A stretch of DNA of 64,000 bases from Odontocerum albicorne. Taxonomy: Eukaryota; Arthropoda; Insecta; Trichoptera; Odontoceridae. Every line of letters begins with the position of its first letter. Position 1 is the first letter of the stretch. The translations under genes were made by a program, and so were the position numbers. Location: assembly GCA_949825065.1 (NCBI GenBank), contig OX463866.1, positions 635,001-699,000 of the forward strand, given 5' to 3'. The notes beneath the pieces were generated by a model. It saw only the letters and a list, made by a program, of their open reading frames with translations. It did not search any database and was not told the origin of the DNA. This document shows positions 51,451 to 61,799 of this stretch, one piece after another.

Positions 51451-51650
51451 TAATCAATATACTAGTCTAATTTGTGTACAAATTGTTTATTTTTTTTTAA
51501 ATAACCATTAATGGCATTTAAACATAATTCTTATTGCCAGGTTTGTACTTTTCTCCCATTACTCAGAGAGTTGACTTCTTTCTGTGGGATAGCAACGAGC
51601 CCTCTCAACGAGAAAACAACCTCCCCACGAAAACTTCGAAACCCTAGTCC

Positions 51651-52342
51651 CTACAATCAATTATCCGTTTACGTGTCCCTACCATCAATTATCCGTTTCC
51701 GTGTCCCTACCATCAATTATCCGTTTACGTGTCCCTACCATCAATTATCCGTTTCCGTGTCCCTACCATAAATTATCCGTTTCCGTGTCCCTACCATCAA
51801 TTATCCGTTTCCCTGTCCCTACCATCAATTATACGTTTCCGTGCCCCTACCATCAATTATCCGTTACCGTGTCCCTACCATCAATTATACGTTTCCGTGT
51901 CCCTACCATCAATTATCCGTTTCCGTATCCCTACCATCAATTATCCGTTTCCGTGTCCCTACCATCAATTATACGTTTCCGTGCCCCTACCATCAATTAT
52001 ACGTTTACGTGTCCCTACCATCAATTATCCGTTTCCGTGTCCCTACCATCAATTATCCGTTTCCGTGTCCCTACCATCAATTATCCGTTTCCGTGTCCCT
52101 ACCATCAATTATCCGTTTCCGTGTCCCTACCATCAATTATCCGTTTCCTTGTCCCTACCATCAATTATATATTTCCGTGTCCCTACCATCAATTATCCAT
52201 TTCCATGTCCGTACCATCAATTATCTGTTTCCGTGCCCCTACCATCAATTATCAATTTCCATGTCCCTACCATCAATGATCCATTTCCATGTCCCTACCA
52301 TCAATTATCTGTTTCCGTGTTCCTACCATCAATTGTCAATTA
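51651..52342. repeat. 28-base minisatellite, about 24 copies
   Basis: Consensus TCAATTATCCGTTTCCGTGT plus CCCTACCA. Because 28 is not a multiple of 3, all three + frames carry the same repetitive peptide; none is a gene. Variation (ACG for CCG, CAT for CGT) increases toward the right end. Confidence 0.97.
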
Positions 52343-52689
52343 GAGATTAACATATTACAAAAAAAAAACAAGTTGATTGTAAGGTTTTCCCAGCCAATAG
52401 TGGCTGTGGTCATCATGAAGAATATGTAAAACGTCAGAGAAATCGTTTGAACTGTACGAGAAGATGAATGTACTCGTATGTAGAAGAGACGAAAGATTTG
52501 CGTCGCGATAGGAAATATAGCGCTCTCTCCTCACTGCCTACTTCAAAAGGAACAAAAATAACCTCTTTGGCGAGCTGACGGAGGGCAGAAGGAGGCGGTC
52601 AGCGCAAGAGATATAGTCGTAAGGACATACTATTGCATGAGACGCTTAAAAAAACATTAATGCTCAGCACAACTGGAAGCAAACAGCAG

Positions 52690-52869
52690 CAGATAGGACC
52701 TAATAGTGTAGAACTAACTGATGCTAGGTATCAGGGGCACAATGGAGAGAGAAGACGCAGACAGGCTGCTGCAAGTACTGAAGGTCCTTGCCCTTTATGC
52801 AACAGCATATGCCTATCATTAATTGGCTTATATAGTCATCTCCGGTGGCAGCAACGACAGGTACCCTGA
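52690..52869 (+). pseudogene. RTE-type LINE C-terminal zinc-finger end
   Basis: ERRRRQAAASTEGPCPLCNS then [16 protein letters not shown]: a PCP.C...C.S.IGL.SHLR finger at the very end of an ORF2, known from several invertebrate RTE-like LINEs. The second His is replaced. Confidence 0.55.
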
Positions 52870-53025
52870 TCACTCACTTTGCATTGTGCCTTCTATTATT
52901 CTCGTCACGGGTTGTGGACATTAATTAATTTAAATATGTTTTTGATAAATATATGGAGAAAAGTGCTGGTGATTTCTTTGAATTGGTGCAGTATACCAAG
53001 GGTTGACTCACGTGGTACATATAGT

Positions 53026-53585
53026 AAGGGGTCTTTCAAATTGAGCGGTTTTATTTTATTCATTTTTTTTTAATTCCTGAATAAAGCACACAATTTGCTT
53101 TGATTTCAAAAAACTTTTTATCAGTCATTGAAGTATAATGTATGATATTTAAACACAAAAAACAATATCCGTCAAATGCACATCTCTTTCAAAATTTTGT
53201 TAAAAGTTCATTCTTTTGTCAAAATTTTCGATGACATTTTGGCATAATTGCGGTTCTTACTCACCAATAACGCGAATAATTTCGTCTTTCAGCTCAGGAA
53301 TTGTTCGGGGGTCATTCTTATAGATCTGGCTTTTCACGTAACCCCAGAGAAAATAGTCCGACGGTGTCAGATCACATGATCTTGGTGACCAATTAACATC
53401 ACCGTTTCCGGAGATTACAATACATAAAATAATTCAACAATTTGAACGCGTTGTTGTATTGTATACTACTCAATTTTTATAAATGTCATACATTACACTT
53501 CTCAAATGTCACAAGACCCAGGCAAGTTCACGACGCCATCTGTGTTTTATCCAATAATTAAAAAAATAAATTTGAAATACCGTTT
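53026..53585 (-). mobile_element. Internally deleted mariner-like element, copy 2
   Basis: Inverted relative to 50501-51041. Left end AGGGGTCTTTCAAATTGAGC, right end, inverted, GGTATTTCAAATTTATTT. The - strand has the same junction (AATACATAAAATAATTCAAC next to GGAGATTAC) between N- and C-terminal parts. Confidence 0.8.
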
Positions 53586-53589
53586 ACAA

Positions 53590-53900
53590 GTACGTGGACG
53601 TGGAACAAGGCTGAAAAGAGCCGAACAATTGCTACAGAAATACGTATATTAAAAAAAACCACATGAAGTGAATGTAAAGTTAAAGTTGATGTGTTGAGTA
53701 AGATAAACAAAAGCACTCTGAAATGGTTTGGGCAAGTGAAACGAATGGGTGAAGAAATAATAGCAATCCAAAAATATGTTGCAAATGTTAGCGGAAAGCG
53801 TGGTAGAGGACGACCAAGGAAAGTATGGTTGGATCAAGAAATGGATTTTGAAAGAAGAAAATGTAAAAAGTCAGAGAAATCGTAAGAAAGAAACACGCAA
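53590..53900 (+). mobile_element. RTE family A C-terminal fragment
   Basis: MLSKINKSTLKWFGQVKRMG, NVSGKRGRGRPRKVWLDQ, the best-preserved example of the family A C-terminus. Confidence 0.75.
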
Positions 53901-53905
53901 GGATA

Positions 53906-54015
53906 TTTTTTATATAGCGCCGTTTAGAGAACAAACTCAAATCAAAAGCGTTCTATCTCGGACTCGAATCCACTAATATTAAACACATCACGTAAGCTAT
54001 ACGAGTAGCAGGGCA
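53906..54015 (+). repeat. Family R interspersed repeat
   Basis: TTTATATAGCGCCGTTTAGA, TCTCGGACTCGAATCCACTA, ACGTAAGCTATACGAG; close to 7285-7400. Confidence 0.5.
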
Positions 54016-54091
54016 CAAGAAGAACATGTTTGTTATTACCTTCTTAGCGTGAGGAGGGATGTAAGAGTATCTCTTTATATATTTAAGTTGC

Positions 54092-54552
54092 TGACGGGAG
54101 CTAAACCTAATCCTACTATATTGGAAAGTTGCTGACTGGAGCTACACCTAATTCTACTATGCTGGAAAGTTGCTGACGGGAGCTACACATAATCCTACTA
54201 TATTGGAAATATATGTTGCTGACGGGAGCTACACCTAATCCTACTATGTTGGAAAGTTGCTGACGAGAGCTACACCTATAATCCTACTACATTGGAAAGT
54301 TGCTGACGGAAGCTACACCTAATCCTACTGCGTTGGAAAGATATGTTGCTGACGGAAGCCACACCTAATCCTACCATGTTGGAAAGTTACTGAAGGAAGC
54401 TATACCTAATTCTACTATGTTAGAAAGTTGCTGACGGGAGCTACACCTAATCCTACTATATTGAAAAGTTGCTGACGGAATCTACACCTGATCCTACTGC
54501 GTCGGAAAGATATGTTGCTGACGGGAGCTACACCTAATCCTACTGCGTTGGA
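54092..54552. repeat. About 41-base minisatellite, 11 copies
   Basis: Consensus GTTGCTGACGGGAGCTACAC plus CTAATCCTACTATGTTGGAA; some units carry an extra ATAT before GTTGCTG. Runs directly into a LINE C-terminal fragment. Confidence 0.95.
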
Positions 54553-54559
54553 AAGATCA

Positions 54560-54750
54560 AGTGACAACTATTCGAGGACAGAAATATTGACCTATTTAAA
54601 CCACCAATAAGTAGAACTTACCTGTCACGTGCTCTCCCACTGTATTACGGGCTGTTCCTTTTAAATAAATCCGCGGATATTGACACCTTCAACATTTCCG
54701 ATAATGTGTTTAAAGAAAGCATTCTGAGCTTTCTTAGTAATGAAAGTTAG
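54560..54750 (+). pseudogene. LINE ORF2 C-terminal fragment
   Basis: PPISRTYLSRALPLYYGLFL, LNKSADIDTFNISDNVFKES, ending SFLSNES at TAG (54748-54750). Same DID.F tail as 17913-18120 and 24160-24458. Confidence 0.65.
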
Positions 54751-54832
54751 TTGTTTCGACCAATTTAATAACTATTAACTTTATATTTTTGCTGCTGTAT
54801 ATAATGTATGTTCAAGCTTTTTATGTAAATAG

Positions 54833-56199
54833 TTAGATTTTATGTACATAGTTCTGTAAATAGTTAGATTTTATGTACATAGTTCTGTAAATAGTTAGAT
54901 TTTATGTAAATAGTTTGTTTTTATGTAAATAGTTAGATTTTATGTACATAATTCTGTAAATAGTTAGATTTTATGTAAATAGTTAGATTTTATGTAAATA
55001 GTTAGTTTTTATGTAAATAGTTAGATTTTATGTACATAGTTCTGTAAATAGTTAGATTTTATGTCCATAGTTCTGTAAATAGTTAGATTTTACGTAAATA
55101 GTTAGTTTTTATGTAAATAGTTAGATTTTATATACATAATTCTGTAAATAGTTAGATTTTATGTACATAGTTCTGTAAATAGTTAGATTTTATGTAAATA
55201 GTTAGTTTTTATGTAAATAGTTAGATTTTATGTAAATAGTTAGTTTTTATGTACATAGTTAGATTTTATGTACATAGTTCTGTAAATAGTTAGATTTTAT
55301 GTAAATAGTTAGTTTTTATGTAAATAGTTAGATTTTATGTACATAGTTCTGTAAATAGTTAGATTTTATGTACATAGTTCTGTAAATAGTTAGATTTTAT
55401 GTAAATAGTTAGTTTTTATGTAAATAGTTAGATTTTATGTAAATAGTTAGTTTTTATGTACATAGTTAGATTTTATGTACATAGTTCTGTAAATAGTTAG
55501 ATTTTATGTAAATAGTTAGTTTTTATGTAAATAGTTAGATTTTATGTACATAGTTCTGTAAATAGTTAGATTTTATGTACATAGTTCTGTAAATAGTTAG
55601 ATTTTATGTAAATAGTTAGTTTTTATGTAAATAGTTAGTTTTTATGTAAATAGTTCTGTAAATAGTTAGATTTTATGCAAATAGTTAGTTTTTATGTAAA
55701 TAGTTCTGTAAATAGTTAGTTTTTATGTAAATAGTTAGTTTTTATGTAAATAGTTAGTCTTTATGTAAATAGTTCTGTAAATAGTTAGATTTTATGTAAA
55801 TAGTTCTGTAAATAGTTAGTTTTTATGTAAATAGTTCTGTAAATAGTTAGTTTTTATGTAAATAGTTCTGTAAATAGTTAGATTTTATGTAAATAGTTCT
55901 GTAAATAGTTAGATTTTATGTAAATAGTTCTGTAAATAGTTAGTTTTTATGTAAATAGTTCTGTAAATAGTTAGTTTTTATGTAAATAGTTCTGTAAATA
56001 GTTAGATTTTATGTAAATAGTTCTGTAAATAGTTAGTTTTTATGTAAATAGTTCTGTAAATAGTTAGTTTTTATGTAAATAGTTCTGTAAATAGTTAGTT
56101 TTTATGTAAATAGTTAGATTTTATGTAAATAGTTCTGTAAATAGTTAGTTTTTATGTAAATAGTTCTGTAAATAGTTAGTTTTTATGTAAATAGTTCTT
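54833..56199. repeat. Composite 19/12-base minisatellite, 1.37 kb
   Basis: Built of two units, GTAAATAGTTAGATTTTAT (19) and GTAAATAGTTCT (12), with GTACATAG and TTTTTAT variants. Left part uses mixed orders; the right part is mostly the 31-base 12+19 dimer. Starts as the 3' UTR of the LINE at 54560. Confidence 0.97.
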
Positions 56200-56274
56200 C
56201 TTACTGTACATAACTGCTTATTTCAAGCTTTGTATGTAATTGGTTTAACCTTTATATGTAAGCTTAACGAAAAT

Positions 56275-56400
56275 AAATCAATTAAAAAGTAGACGCTGTA
56301 CGTAGGCGAAAGATGCGTGTCTTGAAAATCTGGCACTCTCTCCTTTCTGCTTACTCCAACAGGGAGACGGCATGACGGTATGTATGTAACATTTTTCCTT
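56275..56400 (+). mobile_element. RTE family A 3' end, sense
   Basis: CTCTCCTTTCTGCTTACTCC, AACAGGGAGACGGCATGACG, GTATGTATGT, the sense form of the CATACATACCATCACGCC end. Confidence 0.6.
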
Positions 56401-56404
56401 TTAT

Positions 56405-56490
56405 TTTCGGGTACCATCCATCGGGAATCAAACCCGAAACTTCCAAGTGTGAGTCAAGCGACTAACCAACTAGGCCATTGAGGTCGTTAA
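56405..56490 (-). mobile_element. tRNA-like SINE head, antisense
   Basis: - strand: TGGCCTAGTTGGTTAGTCGC (A box), TTTCGGGTTTGATTCCCGAT (B box). Head only; looks tRNA-like but does not fold with a proper acceptor stem. Confidence 0.55.
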
Positions 56491-56699
56491 AAAAAAGAAT
56501 TGATAAAATGTGATATAGTTTTGGTTCTGTTCTGAACTAATTTTTTGGAATATTATGTTTTGTAACATTTTGATGTGGGTGGTTTTAAAACATGAAAGTA
56601 AAAAGTATTTAAATAGGAATCTGTCACTAACTATTTTAAAAAGGTAGCCTATCCAATAGTGGTGTATCACCAGCCTTTCCGATAGTGGCGTATCACAAG

Positions 56700-57300
56700 C
56701 CTTTCCAATAGTGGCATATCATTAGTTTTTAAACAAAAAAACGTATTCATTGTTCAAAGTTGGATATTTTTTGTATATACAGTAGATCGCCAATTGTCAG
56801 GGGTTCAATTATCGAACAAAAAACGTATTCATTGTTCAAAGTTGGATAATGTTTATATATACAAGTATAGTTAAGCGCCAATTAAATTATTAGAGGTTCA
56901 ATTACCGAACAAAAAAACGTATTCATTGTTCGAAGTTGGATATTTTTTTGTATATACAGTGGAGCGCCAATTGTCAGGGGTTCAATTATCAAACCAAAAA
57001 CGTATGCATTGTTCAAAGTTGGATATTTTTGTATATACAGTAGTGCGCCGATTGTCAGGGGTTCAATTATCGAACAAAAAACGTATTCATTGTTCAAAGT
57101 TGGATAGTATTTATATTTACAGTTAAGCGCCAATTATAAGAGGTTCAATTATCGAACAAAAAAACGTATTCATTGTTCAAAGTTGGATAATATTTATATT
57201 TACAGTTAAGCGCCAATTATTAGAGGTTCAATTATCGAACAAAAAAACGTATTCATTGTTCAAAGTTAGATATTTTTTGTATATAAAGTTGAGCGCAATT
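56700..57300. repeat. About 82-base tandem repeat, 7 copies
   Basis: CGTATTCATTGTTCAAAGTT, GGATATTTTTTGTATATACA, GT(A/G)GAGCGCCAATTGTCAG, GGGTTCAATTATCGAACAAA. The CAGTAGAGCGCCAATTGTC and TCAATTATCGAAC modules look like pogo-type terminal sequence, suggesting amplification of a transposon end. Confidence 0.9.
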
Positions 57301-57439
57301 ATCGTAAGAAATACAATATTTTCCAATTCAGTTAAAATATTTATTAATGTATAATATTATTTGATTCCATTTAATTATTTATTAAAAAAAAATTAATGAA
57401 CTCTGTTCGAGGAGAAAATAATGACAGATCAATACTAAA

Positions 57440-57596
57440 TGCTACACTCGCAGAATCCCAAGCCCGCGGAGATTTCCCGCAATTTTCTGCCTCGGCTCCT
57501 TTCGGGGAAACTCGGGAAAACTCGGGGATGTCCCCCGCCTCCTAGTGAGGATGTGTGGTTATGTACAGTTATATCTCGACGGAGGCTGTTTGAACA
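57440..57596 (+). promoter_or_regulatory. Conserved 5' flank of the second tRNA-Arg gene
   Basis: Aligns with the flank of the first copy, including the TTCGGGGAAACTCGGGAAAA core about 90 bases upstream of the tRNA. Shows that the duplicated block included upstream sequence. Confidence 0.6.
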
Positions 57597-57669
57597 GACC
57601 GTGTGGCCTAATGGATAAGGCGTCGGACTTCGGATCCGAAGATTGCAGGTTCGAGTCCTGTCACGGTCG
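57597..57669 (+). tRNA. tRNA-Arg (anticodon TCG)
   Basis: 73-nt cloverleaf with perfect 7-bp acceptor stem GACCGTG/CACGGTC, D stem GCCT/AGGC, anticodon stem TCGGA/TCCGA, loop CTTCGGA (anticodon TCG), T stem GCAGG/CCTGT with one G-U pair. Opposite orientation to, and 6.3 kb from, the other copy. Confidence 0.95.
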
Positions 57670-57849
57670 ACACGAAAATTCGTTTTTTACTTGTTGTTTC
57701 GTATAATTTGATTTATTGTGACGTTTATTTGTGTTTAATTTGATTTTTAGTAAGTTAAAACGTATTTTTTGTTTTTTTTTTGGTGTAAACATATTTTAGT
57801 AAAATGTTTGAAAATTTAAGCAACGAAATCAAATGTTATGGTTAAGTAA

Positions 57850-58600
57850 AGAAGTGTGGTAAAAAGTGTCTATCATGTGTGCGTTAACTCAGAGAAACTG
57901 GAGCAGGTTGATGTGTTCTGTTATCTAGGCAGTATGTTATGTTAACGTGTGATGGGCGAGCTGAAAGATACATTGGAAGAAGGGTAGCGACAGGGAACAA
58001 GGTAAACGGATGACTTAATTTAATTTACAACAACCCCGCAATATTAAAAGCATCAAAAATGACAATACATATTAATAATACTGTACTGGTGCCCACCTTG
58101 ACGCATGGAAGTTAAACTTGGACTTGACTGAAGAACAAAGGTAGAATTAATGCTGAGGAGATGTGGAAATCTAAATTTATATGTCCAAGTATGAAATAAG
58201 TCGGAACGAAGAGATCAGAAATGAATTGAATAAAATTGATGTATTAAGTAAGGCGAATAAAGGATATTGAAAATTAAAAATTATAGCGGGTTTGTGTCCC
58301 AAGTAGGAGCACCTTTGAAAAGGATTTGGTCTTTAAATGGCGCTATACCTATATACACAATTGTCCTTAATTAAAAAACAAGTTTAGAAGTTAGAAGTGT
58401 TAGGTGTGCGTTAAAGAGCGCCAGGTGGCTGGATCAAATGGACCCGATTTCGAAAGAAGGAAAAGTGAGAAGGGTGAATAATAGAATATTGTGCATAACG
58501 AGATGTATGAGCGGTGAAGAGTATGTGCTTTGGTAGAAAAGTTTGGAAATCTGTTCTCTCTGCCTATCCCGCAATGGACACGGCGTTATGATATATTTAT
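57850..58600 (+). mobile_element. RTE family A coding fragment and 3' end
   Basis: VFCYLGSML, RYIGRRVATGNKVNG, TVLVPTLTHGS, and at the end SEVWKSVLSAYPAMD-like text before CACGGCGTTATGATATATT. Parallel to 42890-43580. Confidence 0.65.
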
Positions 58601-58788
58601 ATGTAAATGTTACAATGTTTGATTGTTTACTTATAAATATAAATAATATTAACCAAAGTAACTAAACTAACACAAGATAATTTACTGTATTTTTACTACT
58701 GTACAACAATACTTTTTAATCTTTCCTTAATACAAAACACAAAGACAACGAAAGTTCGATTGCCATCGGCTTTCTTAATACTTTATGG

Positions 58789-59372
58789 CAGGGGTGGCCA
58801 ATTCATTTGTTGTCGCGATCGATATTTTACGTAAAAAAAATAGCAGTGATCGACTTTTTAAGTAAAAAAATTAGTTACCATCGACTTTTAACGTAGAAAA
58901 ATAGTCACGATCGACATTTTACGTAAAAAAAGTTGCAATCGAATTTTTACGTAAAAAAATAGTCCCGATCGACTTTTTACTTTAGAAATAGTCCCGATCA
59001 ATTATTTACGTAAAAAAAATAGTAGCGATCGACTAGCTACATAAAAAATAGCCGCGATCGACTAGCTACATAAAAAATAGTCGCGATCGACTAGCTACAT
59101 AAAAAATAGTCGCGATCGACTAGCTACACAAAAAATAGTCGCGATCGACTTTTTACTTTAATTAAAAATAATCCCAACCGACTTTTTACGTTAAAAAATA
59201 GTCACGATTGACATTTTACGTAAAAAATAGTCCCGGTCGACTTTTTACTTTAGAAATAGTCCCGAACAATTTTTTACGTAAAAAAATAGTCGCGATCGAC
59301 TTTTTACTATAATTAAAAATAGTCCCGACCGACTTTTTACGTAAAAAAATAGTCGCGATCGACTATCTACAC
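58789..59372. repeat. About 29-base array derived from a hAT terminus, part 1
   Basis: Begins CAGGGGTGGCCAATTCATTT, a hAT-type terminus, then GTCGCGATCGACTTTTTACG plus TAAAAAAATA about 18 times with CTAGCTACATAAA variants. Continues after the inserted element at 59571-59700. Confidence 0.85.
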
Positions 59373-59570
59373 CAGAGTTTCCCAACGTGGGGCCCACGCC
59401 CCACAGGGGGGCAATTTGATTTATAAAGGGGGCAATTCGAAAATTGGCTCGTTCAGAGTTTAGTCGTATTTTGATCGCTTTGTCGCGTCACCGTTAGTTA
59501 AGGGGGGGGGGCATAATAATTTTAGAAAGGCTTAGGTGGGGCATAGCACAAAAAACGTTGGGAAACACTG
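59373..59570. mobile_element. hAT MITE inserted in the array
   Basis: 198 bases; termini CAGAGTTTCCCAACG and, inverted, CAGTGTTTCCCAACG; 8-base duplication ATCTACAC / ATCTACAT (59365-59372, 59571-59578), itself part of an array unit. GGGGCCCACGCCCCAC palindrome inside. Confidence 0.92.
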
Positions 59571-59700
59571 ATCTACATCAAAAAATTGTCTACATCGACA
59601 TAAAAAAAATAGTCGTAAAAAAATAGTCACAATCGACTTTTTACGTTAAAAAATAGTCGCGATCGAATTTTACATAAAAAAAAATCGTCGCGATCAAATT
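59571..59700. repeat. hAT-derived array, part 2
   Basis: Same ATAGTCGCGATCGA units as 58789-59372, more degraded. Confidence 0.8.
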
Positions 59701-59809
59701 CGCTAATCCAAAAAGTCCAAGGATATCTTATTACTTAAAGTTTAATAATATGTATGAATAGAATATCTCGCTAAATAAATACTAAGGAAAAGAAAGCTCA
59801 TGTATATTT

Positions 59810-60060
59810 ATTATTGAATTAACGACACAACAGTGTCTTTATATACAAATGAACATGTGACAGGTTATACAAGTACTTCAAATTATTGACAAATAATACA
59901 AAACTTTATCTTAAACTAACATGAAGATACAAAAAGCAGTAGTAATAATAAATTACAGTCATTGTTTTAAAATGATTTAATAATTATATGTATATTTAAG
60001 TTCAATATATGTTATGTATGTATACCACAAAATATTACCAAACTTCACCAAGCAGACTTA
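59810..60060 (-). mobile_element. LINE family P 3' UTR, antisense
   Basis: TTAACGACACAACAGTGTCT, GAACATGTGACAGGTTATAC; almost identical to the reverse complement of 28680-28920. Confidence 0.7.
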
Positions 60061-60256
60061 CGTAATTGTCCAAGACTTATTTTATAGAGGTAAAGAACTC
60101 AGATTTGTTTTTAGTGGAATAACGCGTACATAGAACAAATATTGGATTTTTTGAGAATTTTATGGATAGATATTGAGATATAGAAAATACATGGCATCAT
60201 TAGTAGAACGAGATGCAAGTCACTTTGCAGAATTAAAACCTTCATACATGTTGATG

Positions 60257-60590
60257 CAGGGTTACTCAACTCCAGAGGCAAAGTATTGTCCTTAATGTTT
60301 TGTTTATATTACGTTATTTATATTAATGTTTAATAACATACTTACATTTATTTGGAGTAGACATATCTATAATACATATTAAAACAGGATCACTAATTGA
60401 CTGCGTTGACAAGTGCATGCGCGTTATGAGATTTAGTAACATCGCACGCCATTTTGTAAGTTGTGAAGACGGTCGCGATCGACAAAAATTGTTTCGCGGT
60501 CGACCTGTTTCGCAGTCGACCTGTTTCGCGGTCGACCTATGTGATCGATCGAAAATTGGTTCGCCATCGACCGATCAAAATAAATTACAA
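60257..60590. mobile_element. hAT-like terminal sequence, unresolved
   Basis: CAGGGTTACTCAACTCCAG has the form of a hAT terminus; 60470-60580 holds GGTCGCGATCGACAAAAATT and three CGCGGTCGACCT(A/G)T units. No matching second terminus was found. Confidence 0.4.
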
Positions 60591-60664
60591 GATCTTCGAA
60601 GAATAAGTTATTTAGAATTGTTGTTATTTTTTATTTCTTTTCATTGGGTTATTACACATATACT

Positions 60665-60886
60665 CGTATACATACCATCCCGCCATCTCTCTGACTAGTA
60701 GGTTGAGAGGACAGAGTGCCAGACTTTCCTATCTCAACACACATCATTTGCTTCTTCTACAATTCATACGATTTCTCTCATTTTCTACATTTTCTTCTCT
60801 CAAAATATAATTTACTTGATCTAAGCATTCTTTCTTTTGTTTTCCTCTCTTCACCTGTATATTTGTTTTGTCAGTGTTTCTTTATT
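60665..60886 (-). mobile_element. RTE family A 3' end, antisense, interrupted
   Basis: ACATACCATCCCGCCATCTC and antisense C-terminal coding; resumes at 61134 with CATTCGTTCCACAAGCCCAA after the family B insertion. Confidence 0.7.
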
Positions 60887-61119
60887 TAGGTCATGTACTT
60901 AGAGGAGCAAAGTACAAATTACTGCACCTGATCATCTAAGGCAAAATATAGGGTCGAAGAGGTGTTTGCAGGAGGCAAATCTCCTGGCTCTGCAATATAC
61001 GTGATTGGACTGGCATAAGGGGCGTTGGGATCTTTTTCGGGCAGCCGGGGACAAAGATGTCTACTCTCAGGTGATAGTCAACGTTGGGGGGACCTGACAT
61101 AACACTGAGAAGAAGAAGA
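60887..61119 (+). mobile_element. RTE family B insertion, 5'-truncated, with 14-base TSD
   Basis: Begins in the coding region (GHVLRGAKYKLLHLII), continues to the family B 3' end, and finishes AGAAGAAGAAGA. Flanked by AGTGTTTCTTTATT at 60873-60886 and 61120-61133. Confidence 0.9.
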
Positions 61120-61133
61120 AGTGTTTCTTTATT

Positions 61134-61480
61134 CATTCGTTCCACAAGCCCAAACCATTTATCGGTCCTCTTCTTCATCTGACTTAACACATCAGCCTTA
61201 AGTTCACATTCACCCTACTCACTTCATTCCGTATTCTGCCATACATTGTAACCCCATATGTTATTCTTAATGCACGCATTTCTACAGAATTTATTCGGCA
61301 TCTATCATCCCTTCTCTACGACCGTGTTACACTCTCATACACCAAAGTTGGCACTAAAATACTGTTGTGGACTATCATCTTATCAGATTTTGAAACTGCC
61401 CGGTTCGAGTATACGTGTATATATTTTATTAGTGTCTCATTGACTTTGTTTTCTATCGCTACATACCGTTTAATATTTTG
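61134..61480 (-). mobile_element. RTE family A continuation, antisense
   Basis: Antisense of KRTDKWFGLVERMN, then the KLKADVLSQM and LMYE.E.W regions (CTTCATCTGACTTAACACAT; CACCAAAGTTGGCACTAAAA). Confidence 0.65.
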
Positions 61481-61483
61481 TTA

Positions 61484-61700
61484 TTTGTTTTATCAAACAC
61501 TGTTTATTCCACTTTATGTAACGGTATAACCCTACCGATTTCAAGGCTTTCACCTCATTATCAGGGGAGCACAAACAAGTTTTGTTTGTGTTCTCCTGAT
61601 GATGAGGTGAAAACCTTGAAACCGGTAGGGTTATACCGTTACATAAAGAGGAATAAACAGTGTTTGATAAAACATATTACAATGTCTTTAAATCACCACA
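61484..61700. mobile_element. Inverted pair of Penelope-like terminal repeats
   Basis: About 95-base arms meeting at a GTTTTG centre near 61580: CACTGTTTATTCCACTTTAT ... GGGGAGCACAAACAA and its inverted copy ... CCTTGAAACCGGTAGGG ... AATAAACAGTGTTTGATAAA. Few mismatches. Confidence 0.85.
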
Positions 61701-61799
61701 GTGTTAATGACTTAACTATAAATAATATATAAACGTTTAATATCTCTGGTAGCTCCTCCATCATCTGGGAAAATACTGCAGAGAAATTCTTCAGCTTGT

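Noticed and set aside
51651..52342. Possible CRISPR array
   Set aside because: Repeats are contiguous 28-mers without spacers and the genome is eukaryotic; no cas-like genes.
51701..52350. Three overlapping repetitive ORFs of 169-204 codons
   Set aside because: A 28-base period places the same repeat in all three frames; no start context or domain, purely a minisatellite.
56405..56490. tRNA gene candidate
   Set aside because: A and B boxes are present but acceptor and anticodon stems do not pair; it is a SINE head.
58789..59372. Possible CRISPR-like repeat of about 29 bases
   Set aside because: No unique spacers; the units grade into each other and derive from a hAT end.
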